From: Deltaproteobacteria bacterium
GTDB lineage: Bacteria > Desulfobacterota > BSN033 > UBA1163
Direction of reading: 5' to 3'
Length of the DNA stretch: 61,031 nucleotides
Assembly (NCBI GenBank): GCA_016875195.1
Contig: VGRY01000018.1
Location: 1-61,031 of the forward strand
In this document: piece after piece, positions 34,963 through 43,783 of the stretch
Layout: each line of letters opens with the position of its first letter
Position numbering within the stretch: the stretch's first letter is position 1
Program-made: the position numbers and the translations under genes
Notes under the pieces: generated by a model
Databases searched by the model: none
What the model saw: the letters and a program-made list of their open reading frames with translations, nothing else
What the model was told of the DNA's origin: nothing

Positions 34963-35973
34963 TTATTTGAAAGCTTTTATCTTGGCATGGAGCCCCTGCT
35001 CCCAGATCTTGCCTTCATTCTTAAGGACCTCTTTTTCAGCCAACTCCATCCATGGCTTGAGGTCCGGTCGGATAATTTCAACTCCCGCTTTTTTTAAGCC
35101 TTCGACTGCCTCCTCTTCTTGCTTTGCAGTAAAGTCGTTAACATAAACTTCTGTCTCTTCGACTGATTTCAAAAAAGCCGTTTGGATATCTTTGGGTAGA
35201 GATTCCCATCTTTTTATGTGCATCCAGGCTCCCATTCCCGAACGCATATAATCAATGGCAGTGAAGTATTTTTGAATCTCGTGGTATTTGGCAGCAAACG
35301 TCATGGTAATATCCTGGTCCATTCCCATAACCATTCCTGATTTTAAAGATGAATAAAGCTCGCTTGCAGTGACCGGTGTGGGATTGGCTCCCCACGCTTT
35401 ATAAGCAGCCACAAAAGGAGGAACCTCTGGAACCCTGAGTTTTAATCCTTTGATGTCATCAGGGGTGGCAACCCTCTTATTGGTCGTTGTGAATCCTCGT
35501 GGAGTGCGGTCACCCACAAACCCGAGATATTTCACATTAGCTGCTTTTTCAACTTTAGCCATCAAGGTTTTAAATAGATCAGATTTGCAGAACTTCTGAA
35601 AATGTTTCTGAGATTCAAAAAGATAGGGGAAGATCATGATCATAAAATTTTTCGGGTCGGGTTCTACCATGAACGCTGCTGAAATATCTTGCACGAAAAG
35701 ATCGATAGCCCCTGTTTTCATCTGTGCCCAGTGTTCATGGAGCCCGCCAAACTGGGAATTTCCAAAAACCTTGACTTCAACCTTACCCCCTGTATTGATC
35801 CCGACACGCTCAGCCAATTTTTTCGATGAGACATCATGGGTGGTAGGACCTGGGGGGGCAACATGCCCCAGTTTGAGGTTTATATCTGCTGCGAGAGAAA
35901 AGAACGGAAAAACAAGAAGACTTACGAATAAAATAACCAACCCTGCTGACCTTAAAACACTCTTCCTTTTCAT
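34963..35973 (-). CDS. dctP: TRAP solute-binding protein (DctP), island 2 set b
   Basis: A 336-residue periplasmic binding protein with a signal peptide of about 29 residues (FFSLAAD). R180 in LKLRVPE is the conserved ligand carboxylate-binding arginine. ASELYSSLKSGMVMGMD is the typical following block. A strong AGGAGGTG site precedes ATG 35973. It is a classical DctP, so an organic acid or possibly a sulfonate ligand is expected. It is the first gene of the second transporter set, after a 258-base gap full of A/T-rich palindromic sequence, which may contain its own promoter. Confidence 0.88.
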   Translation of the reverse strand: MKRKSVLRSAGLVILFVSLLVFPFFSLAADINLKLGHVAPPGPTTHDVSSKKLAERVGINTGGKVEVKVFGNSQFGGLHEHWAQMKTGAIDLFVQDISAAFMVEPDPKNFMIMIFPYLFESQKHFQKFCKSDLFKTLMAKVEKAANVKYLGFVGDRTPRGFTTTNKRVATPDDIKGLKLRVPEVPPFVAAYKAWGANPTPVTASELYSSLKSGMVMGMDQDITMTFAAKYHEIQKYFTAIDYMRSGMGAWMHIKRWESLPKDIQTAFLKSVEETEVYVNDFTAKQEEEAVEGLKKAGVEIIRPDLKPWMELAEKEVLKNEGKIWEQGLHAKIKAFK

Positions 35974-35989
35974 AAAACACCTCCTAAAG

Positions 35990-36231
35990 TATTTTTTGAT
36001 AAGACCCTATACAAAATTATTCGAAATTTTAATTTCGAAATTCGAATATCGAAATCCGAAACAATTATCGAATTTTATAATGTTCCAATGTCTCAAACAA
36101 AACCGTTTTGAATTTCGAATTTCTGACATTCGAATTTGTTTCGATATTCGGATTTCGTGCTTCGAATTTTAAAACCAGAAATCCAAACTTAAAAAAGTTA
36201 GAGAAAAATTCCCAGATTCTAATGATAAGTG
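35990..36231. repeat. A/T-rich imperfect palindromes upstream of dctP
   Basis: TTCGAAATTCGAATATCGAAA and related units recur in both orientations between about 36015 and 36175. The sequence is low in complexity and non-coding. It separates the dehydrogenase gene from the TRAP set b genes and may hold a promoter, but no clean -35/-10 pair was found. Confidence 0.45.
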
Positions 36232-37305
36232 TCAATCAAACACAACCGCTCCTTTAATAAAACCATCAGGAGGATGGGCAGTTTCCTCTAAGGCTTTAGG
36301 TAATTCCTCAAGAGGATAGGTCACATTGTTTATCTTCTCGATGGCATATTTTCGAGAATTGATGATGCGCATCGCATCCTTCACATTTCCTGCCTGTGCA
36401 TGATCCGCCAAGAGAGTGACCCCTTTTGCCACCAAAAGATCAAACTGGATCGGTGTCTCCTTACCGCCGGAAAGGCCGATGGTGACAACACGACCGATTG
36501 GTTTGACGAGGTTGAGTGCAGTCTGGATGGCAGAAGGAACCCCTGAAGTTTCAACCACCACATCTGGAAAACCACCAAGAATCTCTGGAACAACCTTAAG
36601 CGGATCTTCCTTTTCGATGTTGATTGTGAAATCCACTCCAAATTCTTTAGCCAGTTTAAACCGTGCATCATCTCGACTTAACCCGAGAATGGCGATCGGA
36701 CCCACTCCACATTCTCTTGCAACAATCAGGGTAGCCAATCCCTGAGAGCCTACTCCGCTGATGACCAAACTCTGGCCGAATGTCATTTGACCCAGGGTTT
36801 TTACCCAACGGACCCCATTCCCAATAACAGAGCTTAATGAAGCCGCCTTGTCCGGCACACCCTCTGCAACTTGATGAACAAGAGACCCAGGGAGGAGATA
36901 CATGAACTCGGAATATCCACCGAAGAGAAAGGGGGGTTGGTCCGCAGTCAATGTCAAACCATAAACCCTCATCGGCCGACATTTATGATAATAGAATTCT
37001 GTTCGACACCATTGGCAGTGTCCGCAGGGGATCATCGGCTCTACAGTAATTCGATCTCCTCGCTTAAGGTGATAATGATCTGATGCTTCTTGATCAATCT
37101 CAGCCACTTGGCCTACCAGCTCATGACCCATGATCACCGGGAATGCCACATAAGGGGTATGTCCCCATAGGATTTTTGGATCTGACGCGCAAACCGATGT
37201 CGTCGTTAACTTTAGGAGGATCTGCCCCTTTAAAGGAGTCTCGACTTCAAACTCCTTCATTTCCATCTTCCCAGGCTCAACCACAACCATTGCTTTTGAT
37301 TTCAT
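36232..37305 (-). CDS. Zinc-dependent alcohol dehydrogenase (MDR family), island 2
   Basis: A 357-residue paralogue of the enzyme at 11441, with identical spacing of all zinc ligands: C39, H61, E62 for catalysis and C94, C97, C100, C109 for structure. The cofactor-binding stretch is SGVGSQGLATL. AAGGAG precedes ATG 37305. Both islands thus carry the same dehydrogenase type beside a TRAP system and an E1-E2-E3 complex. It probably oxidises a secondary alcohol or polyol acid taken up by the TRAP system. The duplicated-domain protein lies 18 bases upstream. Confidence 0.87.
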   Translation of the reverse strand: MKSKAMVVVEPGKMEMKEFEVETPLKGQILLKLTTTSVCASDPKILWGHTPYVAFPVIMGHELVGQVAEIDQEASDHYHLKRGDRITVEPMIPCGHCQWCRTEFYYHKCRPMRVYGLTLTADQPPFLFGGYSEFMYLLPGSLVHQVAEGVPDKAASLSSVIGNGVRWVKTLGQMTFGQSLVISGVGSQGLATLIVARECGVGPIAILGLSRDDARFKLAKEFGVDFTINIEKEDPLKVVPEILGGFPDVVVETSGVPSAIQTALNLVKPIGRVVTIGLSGGKETPIQFDLLVAKGVTLLADHAQAGNVKDAMRIINSRKYAIEKINNVTYPLEELPKALEETAHPPDGFIKGAVVFD

Positions 37306-37323
37306 GGATGCTCCTTAAAAAAA

Positions 37324-38142
37324 TCATAAGCTGTTTAACAAACTCTTTGCTGCATCCTGGACTTTCATTCCGGTTTTTACCCCCAATGTTGATGCTAATC
37401 CATTGGCTACTGATATCAGCCCGGTTTCCCAGGCATCCCTCGCATGCCCAATCATGGCTGTCATGCAGTCAATGGCAGCGGCAGGCACCTCGAACTTGTC
37501 ATAGGCCGGTAAGGCGGAGATTCCCTGATTTTCCTTACCCTTACCGGCATCGTTAAGAAAAATGGATTTGAGATTTAAATCTTTCGTCCATTCTAAAGTC
37601 GTATGCGCGCAATGGGAACCGCAGACCACCACACACTCGCGATGACTTTCATTTAAAAAAGAAATTGAGTCAGCTAACACGATTCGTCGGTTGCCAATTT
37701 GGTAAACCACCTCAGTCGTATAAAGGAATGTGGAGGATGTCTTTGCCTGAATCATTTTTTGACAGGCTTCTGCTACCCTCATCCCAACCCTGACCCCTGA
37801 TTTTTCGGCCAGAGAATTGACAGCGGAAACGATTCCGGAGGCATAATGATCTTCTCCGTCTCCAATACGGGCACTCATACAATCAACCGTAGCGCCTAAA
37901 ATGCTCATCACCTCAAATACATGTAGACATGAAATGCCTGCCTGATTCTTTCCGACCCCGGCGTCATTTAGAAAAACTCCAAAAGGAAGATATCTCGACA
38001 TGTGTCGTGCAGTGGTCTCTGCGCCATGGGATCCGGCCACAACGATTTGTCCTGTCTCGTCTGGACTCATGGAGGCAGCCGAATCCATCACGATGATCTT
38101 CCCCCACTCCTCTACAACGACAACTCTCTTCTTTGCGATCAT
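37324..38142 (-). CDS. Unrecognised protein made of two tandem copies of one domain
   Basis: A 272-residue protein from ATG 38142 (the frame stays open to 38250, inside the preceding SDR). It consists of two homologous halves offset by about 138 residues. Shared motifs: GSH (38-40 and 175-177), FLNDAG (57-62 and 195-200), GIS (69-71 and 207-209), DCM (87-89 and 225-227), then an IG and GMxV near the end of each half. I do not recognise the family. Conserved Gly-Ser-His, Asn-Asp and Cys suggest an active or binding site per half. There is no signal peptide. It lies between an SDR (ten bases upstream) and the zinc dehydrogenase, so it likely acts in the same pathway. Confidence 0.75.
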   Translation of the reverse strand: MIAKKRVVVVEEWGKIIVMDSAASMSPDETGQIVVAGSHGAETTARHMSRYLPFGVFLNDAGVGKNQAGISCLHVFEVMSILGATVDCMSARIGDGEDHYASGIVSAVNSLAEKSGVRVGMRVAEACQKMIQAKTSSTFLYTTEVVYQIGNRRIVLADSISFLNESHRECVVVCGSHCAHTTLEWTKDLNLKSIFLNDAGKGKENQGISALPAYDKFEVPAAAIDCMTAMIGHARDAWETGLISVANGLASTLGVKTGMKVQDAAKSLLNSL

Positions 38143-38152
38143 TCCTTTCCTA

Positions 38153-38971
38153 TCATCCTCCTTGCAGCAGTAGACCTCCATCAACAGCAAGGATCTGACC
38201 CGTGATATACTTCGCTTCCTCAGAAACGAGGAAAAGCGAAGCCGTAGCAATATCCCAGGGTTCTCCCATATGCTTCATCGGTACCCTTTCGTTACGGTCC
38301 TTTCTCATCTTTTCAATATCCCCTCCATACAGGGGAAGGATCTCTTTATAAATGGGAGGAGAATCGATCATTCCAGGCATAATACAGTTGACTCGAATAC
38401 CCAGAGATGCAAATTCTGCCGCCAGGCACTTTGTAAAGGTATTAATGGCTGCCTTTGAAATGGTATAGATGAAAAGCTTCGGATAAGCGTGTAGGACCGC
38501 CCCTACGGATGAAATGTTAAGTATCGTCCCGCTTCCCTGTTTCACCATTTGTGGCAGAACAGCCCGGCAGGTATGAAACAGGCCTTTAAGGTTCACATTC
38601 ATCACTCTGTCCCAATCTTCTTCATCTGCCTCCAAGATTCCGCATGCTTTGCGTGGACCAATTCCCACATTGTTGTGGAGAGTATCAATCCGGCCATAGA
38701 TCTTAAGACACTCTTCTGCCATCGCATTGCAATCTTTAGGACGGGATATATCCGCCTGAAAAATCGAACATGTCCCTCCTTCCGCTTCGACCATCTGCTT
38801 TGTCTCTAGTGCAGAGTCTAAGCGGTTATCAACCGCCAGGATGGATGCTCCTTCCCTCGCAAAAACAATCGCAGTCGCCCTGCCGTTCCCAATGGGAGGT
38901 CGATCCTGTGGACCTGGAACAGAGCCCGCTCCGGTTACAATGGCCACTTTCCCCTTCAAGCGACTACCCAT
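38153..38971 (-). CDS. SDR oxidoreductase with extended nucleotide loop, island 2
   Basis: A 272-residue SDR from ATG 38971, chosen for its GAGGAGG site; the frame upstream to 39070 is translated from an intergenic palindrome. Active-site NISSVG and YTISKAA are present. The nucleotide loop is very long: TGAGSVPGPQDRPPIGNGRA. It is probably the counterpart of the island 1 SDR at 15642, which shares the GNGxA ending, LHNNVGI and the C-terminal VDGGL. It presumably oxidises a hydroxyl group of the imported substrate with NAD(P)+. The duplicated-domain gene follows after ten bases. Confidence 0.85.
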   Translation of the reverse strand: MGSRLKGKVAIVTGAGSVPGPQDRPPIGNGRATAIVFAREGASILAVDNRLDSALETKQMVEAEGGTCSIFQADISRPKDCNAMAEECLKIYGRIDTLHNNVGIGPRKACGILEADEEDWDRVMNVNLKGLFHTCRAVLPQMVKQGSGTILNISSVGAVLHAYPKLFIYTISKAAINTFTKCLAAEFASLGIRVNCIMPGMIDSPPIYKEILPLYGGDIEKMRKDRNERVPMKHMGEPWDIATASLFLVSEEAKYITGQILAVDGGLLLQGG

Positions 38972-39000
38972 TGTTAATCCTCCTCTCCACCCGGAGACTG

Positions 39001-39104
39001 TGCCGTAATTCCGTTCATGGTTCGAGAACCTCACCACGAACGGAATGTGGCATGTTAAAAAATCAATCACTTAGCCGTTCGTCCTGAGCATGTCGAAGGA
39101 CGAA
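39001..39104. repeat. Two intergenic hairpins upstream of an SDR gene
   Basis: ATTCCGTTC (39008-39016) pairs with GAACGGAAT (39038-39046), extended by TGCC/GGCA at the ends (39001-39052). TTCGTCCT (39078-39085) pairs with AGGACGAA (39097-39104). Both resemble dispersed palindromes common in environmental genomes. They lie between two SDR genes of island 2. Confidence 0.55.
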
Positions 39105-39154
39105 TGTCTAATTACGACACAGCCTCCCATTACAATGGTGATATTCTCCCTGAA

Positions 39155-39973
39155 TTAGTTCCCCCGATATTTCTTATTTCTCAAAAATTCCTTTCTGGCC
39201 CGGACATACGTTTCCCAATCCTGCATCCCCAAGGAAATACCGCCATCCACATCAATCGTTGAACCCGTGATCATCCTCGATTTTTCGGATGCCAGAAAGA
39301 CGACTGCATTGGCGATGTCTTCTGGTTTCACCAAATCCTTCAGAGGGGTTCGACTTCTCACGGATTCCCTCATCTCAATTGTGGAGTGGGCCTCTACAAG
39401 CGGAGTCATCGTCACTCCTGGGCAGATAGCATTGACATTGATTTTGTGAGGTCCAAGCTCGAAGGCAAGATGCCGTGTAAAACCTAAGACCGCTGCTTTC
39501 GAAGCAGTATAATCCGCTCCCCCATGATAGCTCATGGTTTTGCCGGCGAGTGAGGCAATATTAATGATCTTGCCGCCTCCTCTGGCCTTCAATGTGGGGA
39601 TCACTGCCCTTGAGCAGTTAAAGACTCCTCCAAGATTAATGTCAAGTATTTTGTCCCATTCGGCCTTGTCCATGTCTTCAACCATCATGGGCCGTCCAGT
39701 CCCGGCATTGTTCACCAGGATATCGATTCCTCCCCATTCGGTCACAACTTTGGCGACCATGGTAATCACTTCACCTTCTACAGCCACATTGGCCTGAACG
39801 GCCATCGCTCTGGGACCTATCGTTCTAACCTCTCTCGCAGTGCTTTCAGCCCAATCGAGATTCAGATCATTGCAGACGAGATCCCCCCCTTCCCGGGCTA
39901 ACGCAAGAGCGGTTGCTTTTCCAATTCCCTGCCCTGCTCCTGTAACAAGCGCGATTTTCCCACGAAACTCCAT
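39155..39973 (-). CDS. SDR oxidoreductase (classical), island 2, copy 2
   Basis: A 272-residue classical SDR: TGAGQGIGKA (residues 11-20), NNAG, and the active-site Ser/Tyr/Lys in NIASLAG and YTASKAA. The C-terminus DVDGGISLGMQDWE is followed by a basic tail. GGGAGG lies upstream of ATG 39973. It is a close paralogue of the next upstream SDR (40023-40826): both contain GGADYTASK and an end of the type DVDGG. Two near-twin SDRs may act on different stereoisomers, as in enantiomer-specific diol pathways, which is inference. Confidence 0.87.
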   Translation of the reverse strand: MEFRGKIALVTGAGQGIGKATALALAREGGDLVCNDLNLDWAESTAREVRTIGPRAMAVQANVAVEGEVITMVAKVVTEWGGIDILVNNAGTGRPMMVEDMDKAEWDKILDINLGGVFNCSRAVIPTLKARGGGKIINIASLAGKTMSYHGGADYTASKAAVLGFTRHLAFELGPHKINVNAICPGVTMTPLVEAHSTIEMRESVRSRTPLKDLVKPEDIANAVVFLASEKSRMITGSTIDVDGGISLGMQDWETYVRARKEFLRNKKYRGN

Positions 39974-40022
39974 ATTGCCTCCCTGTCTCCAAATCAGAGA
40001 TATATTGATGGAGCAGTGCCCA

Positions 40023-40826
40023 TCAGGTCTGGCTTGCCTTCATTCTTCTCTCAATATCTTCAGGATAATTTCCAAAGCCTAAAAGTTGTCCTCCATCCAC
40101 ATCGAGAATATGCCCGGTGATCATTTTCGCTCGGTCACTGGCCAGAAAGAGTACGGCTTCTGCCTGGTCTTCAGGGCTGCACCACCGCCCAAGGGGTACC
40201 CTCGCTGCAATCTTCTCCTTAACGTCTTGCGGCGCCTTCTCGTCTGTCATCTTTGTCAGTGTGGCGCCCGGGCAGACCACATTCACATTGATCCCGTAGT
40301 AAGCCAATTCATAAGCGAGGTGATGGCTCAACCCAACTACCCCGTATTTGGAAGCCGTATAGTCCGCCCCTCCCAGGAAACTCATTCTTCGAGCAGCGAG
40401 AGAAGCAATATTGACAATTTTCCCCCTCCGTCTTTCAATCATCGTGGGAATCACTGTCTGACAACAGAGAAAGACTCCTTTTAAATTGATGGCCATTACC
40501 TGATCCCACACCTGTTCTGGAATATCTTTCACAATAAGAGAGGACCCACCAATCCCAGCATTATTCACAAGGATGTCAATCGTTCCGAAACGTTTTAATA
40601 TTTCATCCCCCATGGATTTGACTTCGCTTTTGTTTGACACATCGGCTTTGAAGGGAAGAGACTTTCTTCCCATTGCCTCAATCTTGCGTGCCACACTTAT
40701 TGCATCATCGAGGTGGATATCATTGACAACGACATGGGCGCCCTCGCGAGCAAACGTAAGAGCAATCGCCTCTCCGATTCCTCTCCCAGCTCCTGTGACA
40801 ATCGCAATTTGATCTTTAAGCTCCAT
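40023..40826 (-). CDS. SDR oxidoreductase (classical), island 2, copy 1
   Basis: A 267-residue classical SDR with TGAGRGIGEA (residues 11-20), NNAGIGG and the active-site residues in NIASLAA and YTASKYG. The C-terminus has LDVDGGQLLGFGNYPEDIE. It follows the TRAP set a dctM gene by 75 bases and precedes its near twin by 49. AAAGGAT is the probable ribosome site. With the SDR at 38971 it makes three SDRs in this island. Confidence 0.87.
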   Translation of the reverse strand: MELKDQIAIVTGAGRGIGEAIALTFAREGAHVVVNDIHLDDAISVARKIEAMGRKSLPFKADVSNKSEVKSMGDEILKRFGTIDILVNNAGIGGSSLIVKDIPEQVWDQVMAINLKGVFLCCQTVIPTMIERRRGKIVNIASLAARRMSFLGGADYTASKYGVVGLSHHLAYELAYYGINVNVVCPGATLTKMTDEKAPQDVKEKIAARVPLGRWCSPEDQAEAVLFLASDRAKMITGHILDVDGGQLLGFGNYPEDIERRMKASQT

Positions 40827-40900
40827 TTTAGATCCTTTAAATTTCTTTATCTTTCATTGGTAATTGATCATTGTTAATTGTTAATTTTCCAATGTTGTTT

Positions 40901-42199
40901 CTATTTCCCTCCCATCAGCAGATTGGGTAACCACAATACCACCTGTGGGAAAAAGGTGGACGTCACAAGCGCAAAGACCAAGGCCAGGATAAAAACCCAG
41001 GATTCCCTGACGACCTTTCCAAAATCAGCATTTGCAATGGTGCTCGTCAGGTAGGCTAAGAAGCAAACCGGCGGGGTAATTAACCCAACCATCAAGTTAA
41101 GAATGATGATCACCCCAAAATGGACGGGATCGATTCCCACCTTCTCAATCAAAGGCATCAGCATTGGAACGACGACGACCAATCCGGTATTGGGATCAAG
41201 CAGACAGCCCCAGATGAGAAAAAAGATGTTTAGAATTGCCAAGACGACCCATTTATTTGTGGAAATGGAGGTAAAAAAATTGTAGAGGATCTCCCCTGCT
41301 CCCATGGAAGCAATCAACCAGCTGAAGACACCGCTCGAAGCCAGAATAATCATAATGTATGAAGAACCAATCATCGATTCTTTGAAAATTCTTGGAATAT
41401 CCTTCCAATGAAGCTCCCTATAGACAAAAAGTCCTACAACAAGGGCATAAAAAACAGCCACCACCCCTGCCTCAGTAGGTGTAACCACACCTAATACAAT
41501 CCCGAAGATAATGATCAAAGGCATGATCAACGCAAAAGACGAGCTCAGGAACGTCCATACAATTTGCCGGAACGTTGCTCTCTGTCTGGCAGGGAAATTT
41601 CTCTTCTTGCTAATGAAATAAGAGGCGATGATGAGATAGAGGCCCATGAGGATTCCGGGGATAGCTCCCCCCAAAAAGAGTCTCCCAATAGAGACATTGA
41701 CTAAAAGGCCATAGATGACCATTGGGATGCTGGGCGGGATGATGGGTCCAATGGTGGCGGCTGCCGCTACAACCGCAGCAGAGTATTCCGCAGGATAACC
41801 ATCCTTCTTCATCGCAGGAATCAGGACAGAACCGGTAGCAGAGGCATCCGCTATCGCCGATCCTGAAACGCCTGCCATGATCATGTTGGCAATGATACTG
41901 ACATGGGAGAGTCCTCCCTTGATATGACCAACAAGAGAAGCAGCAAAATCGACCAGCCTCTTCGTAATCCCTCCGGTGTTCATAAGATCACCAGCCAGAA
42001 AGAAAAATGGGATGGCAAGAAAACCGAAAGAATCAAGCATACCGACCATATTATTGGGAATAACAATGAATGGAACCTTATGATGGAAGATCAGGATATA
42101 AATAACAGAAGAAAAACCCATACTGAGAAAAATGGGCACTCCGAGAAAAGCAAAGATCAAAAAGGGAATAAGAAGGATGAGGAGGGGAAGGATTTCCAC
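40901..42199 (-). CDS. dctM: TRAP transporter large permease (DctM), island 2 set a
   Basis: A 432-residue polytopic permease. The start is a GTG at 42199, directly after the dctQ stop (TAA at 42200-42202), with GAGGAGG inside the end of dctQ, so translation is coupled. Signatures are IPFFFLAGDLMNTGG and ATIGPIIPPSIPMVIYG. It is the first of two DctM proteins of island 2. Two complete TRAP systems in one island suggest two substrates, or one substrate and a product or counter-solute. Confidence 0.9.
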   Translation of the reverse strand: MEILPLLILLIPFLIFAFLGVPIFLSMGFSSVIYILIFHHKVPFIVIPNNMVGMLDSFGFLAIPFFFLAGDLMNTGGITKRLVDFAASLVGHIKGGLSHVSIIANMIMAGVSGSAIADASATGSVLIPAMKKDGYPAEYSAAVVAAAATIGPIIPPSIPMVIYGLLVNVSIGRLFLGGAIPGILMGLYLIIASYFISKKRNFPARQRATFRQIVWTFLSSSFALIMPLIIIFGIVLGVVTPTEAGVVAVFYALVVGLFVYRELHWKDIPRIFKESMIGSSYIMIILASSGVFSWLIASMGAGEILYNFFTSISTNKWVVLAILNIFFLIWGCLLDPNTGLVVVVPMLMPLIEKVGIDPVHFGVIIILNLMVGLITPPVCFLAYLTSTIANADFGKVVRESWVFILALVFALVTSTFFPQVVLWLPNLLMGGK

Positions 42200-42694
42200 T
42201 TAGCCCCTCCTCTTTTCTATTTTCTGAATTGTAAGATCCCTTAAATCTCCAACGATGATCGGGATGAAGAGGAGGATCATCAGAACCGCGCTCACCGGCG
42301 CAGCAGCGAACATCACTCCTCTCGGGATGGGCATAGAAATCAGGTCCATCCCTTCGACCGACTGGATAACTTCGATACCCTTAATCCCAACGATAAGGAG
42401 AAAGAGGAGGGTAAAAAGATCGATGAAGATCAGAAGGATTCTTCGTGTCTTCACAGAAAGCCGTTCGCTGACAAGGGTGATCCTCAGGTGGGCCTTCCGG
42501 TGGATACCGATCACAGTACCCAGCCAGACAGCCCAGATCATGAGGAGAATATCGAGTTCATGAGCCCAGACTAAAGAGTGCCTCAAAACATATCGACTAA
42601 AAACCTGGGCGAGGGCCGTGGCTGCAATAATCATGAAAAGAGTCCCAACCATGTATTCAAGAATCCTTGCGACAACAGCGGTTACCTTTTTCAT
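42200..42694 (-). CDS. dctQ: TRAP transporter small permease (DctQ), island 2 set a
   Basis: A 164-residue protein with four predicted helices and typical block SLVWAHELDILLMIWAVWLG (residues 40-59), followed by HRKAHLRI. It partners the DctM encoded immediately downstream. The 52-base gap to dctP has no strong hairpin. Confidence 0.85.
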   Translation of the reverse strand: MKKVTAVVARILEYMVGTLFMIIAATALAQVFSRYVLRHSLVWAHELDILLMIWAVWLGTVIGIHRKAHLRITLVSERLSVKTRRILLIFIDLFTLLFLLIVGIKGIEVIQSVEGMDLISMPIPRGVMFAAAPVSAVLMILLFIPIIVGDLRDLTIQKIEKRRG

Positions 42695-42746
42695 GGTTTT
42701 TCCGAATTGACGTAATCGGGACCGGCTTCTTAACCTTAACCCAAAC

Positions 42747-43733
42747 TTACTTTACAGCCTGGATCTTATCAAAAAGCCCTTTCTCCCAGAGATCTCCTTC
42801 GAATTTCTTATTCGCCTCGGCCGCAAGTTTCTTGAAGGGACCGAGATCAGGATAAATAATTTCCATGCCGTTCTTTTTCAAGATATCGATCGACTCGTCC
42901 ACTGAATCGTTTGTCCATTTGGTCGCCCACTTCTCTGTATCTCCGGCTGCCTCTTGAAAGATTCTCTTTTGATCAGGATTGAGCTTGTTCCAGTGTTCCG
43001 CCGCCATAAGGACAATCAACCCACTCCGAACGTAATCCACCACGATGACATACTTTTGCACCTCATAATATTTGGCCTGAGCGACGGAATCAAACCCATT
43101 GTCCTGACCTTCAACGACCCCTTGTTTCAGCGCCGTGTAGAGTTCGGAAGCTGCAAGCGGGGTGGGTGCCGTTCCCCAGGCTTTCATTGTTTCCATAATG
43201 ATTTTGATTTCTGGAACACGAATCTTCAATCCTTTAAGATCCTCCAACTTTGTTACGCGGCGATTGGTGGTGGTGATCTGTCTTGGGGCGCGGTCACTCA
43301 CGTACCCGATGTACTTGAACCCCCCTTCTTTCTCCACCTTTTCGACCATCTCTTTGTACACCGGAGAAGCCAAGGTTTTCCTCAGGTGGTCTTGATCCCT
43401 AAAGACGTAGGGTGCAAAGATGACGTTAAAATCCTTTCCTCCTTTTGCTATAGCAAGAGAAGCAAGATCACACAGGATCATGTCAACCTGTCCGGTTTTG
43501 ATTCCGGCCAAGATCTGAGGAAGGCTGCCGAGTTGTCCTCCCCCAAACCATTTGATCTGGAACTGGTTATTCGTTTTTTGTGCAATGATTTGTCCGTACT
43601 TCTCCGCGATGGGGCCCCAGACCGGAGGAGGAGCTACGAACGCCATTTTCCAGACCGTCTGGGCCGGAGTTTGTGAAACAAACAGGATGGAAAAAACAAA
43701 AAACATAGAAATAAATAGATTCAACTTTTTCAT
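42747..43733 (-). CDS. dctP: TRAP solute-binding protein (DctP), island 2 set a
   Basis: A 328-residue periplasmic protein from ATG 43733 with AAAGGAGG nine bases upstream (a TTG at 43739 is less likely). The signal peptide ends near residue 24 (QTPAQ). R172 in LKIRVPE is the conserved carboxylate-binding arginine, followed by ASELYTALKQGVVEGQ. It resembles the DctP at 34963 more than the island 1 protein. It lies 50 bases after the regulator gene, so the operon probably starts at the regulator promoter. Confidence 0.88.
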   Translation of the reverse strand: MKKLNLFISMFFVFSILFVSQTPAQTVWKMAFVAPPPVWGPIAEKYGQIIAQKTNNQFQIKWFGGGQLGSLPQILAGIKTGQVDMILCDLASLAIAKGGKDFNVIFAPYVFRDQDHLRKTLASPVYKEMVEKVEKEGGFKYIGYVSDRAPRQITTTNRRVTKLEDLKGLKIRVPEIKIIMETMKAWGTAPTPLAASELYTALKQGVVEGQDNGFDSVAQAKYYEVQKYVIVVDYVRSGLIVLMAAEHWNKLNPDQKRIFQEAAGDTEKWATKWTNDSVDESIDILKKNGMEIIYPDLGPFKKLAAEANKKFEGDLWEKGLFDKIQAVK

Positions 43734-43783
43734 AACCAAATTCCTCCTTTCTAAATTTTGGTTAATTGTGCCCCTATCTTAAC

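Noticed and set aside
42954-43676. 240-codon plus-strand open frame
   Set aside because: Antisense to the DctP gene at 42747-43733; no domain and no ribosome site.
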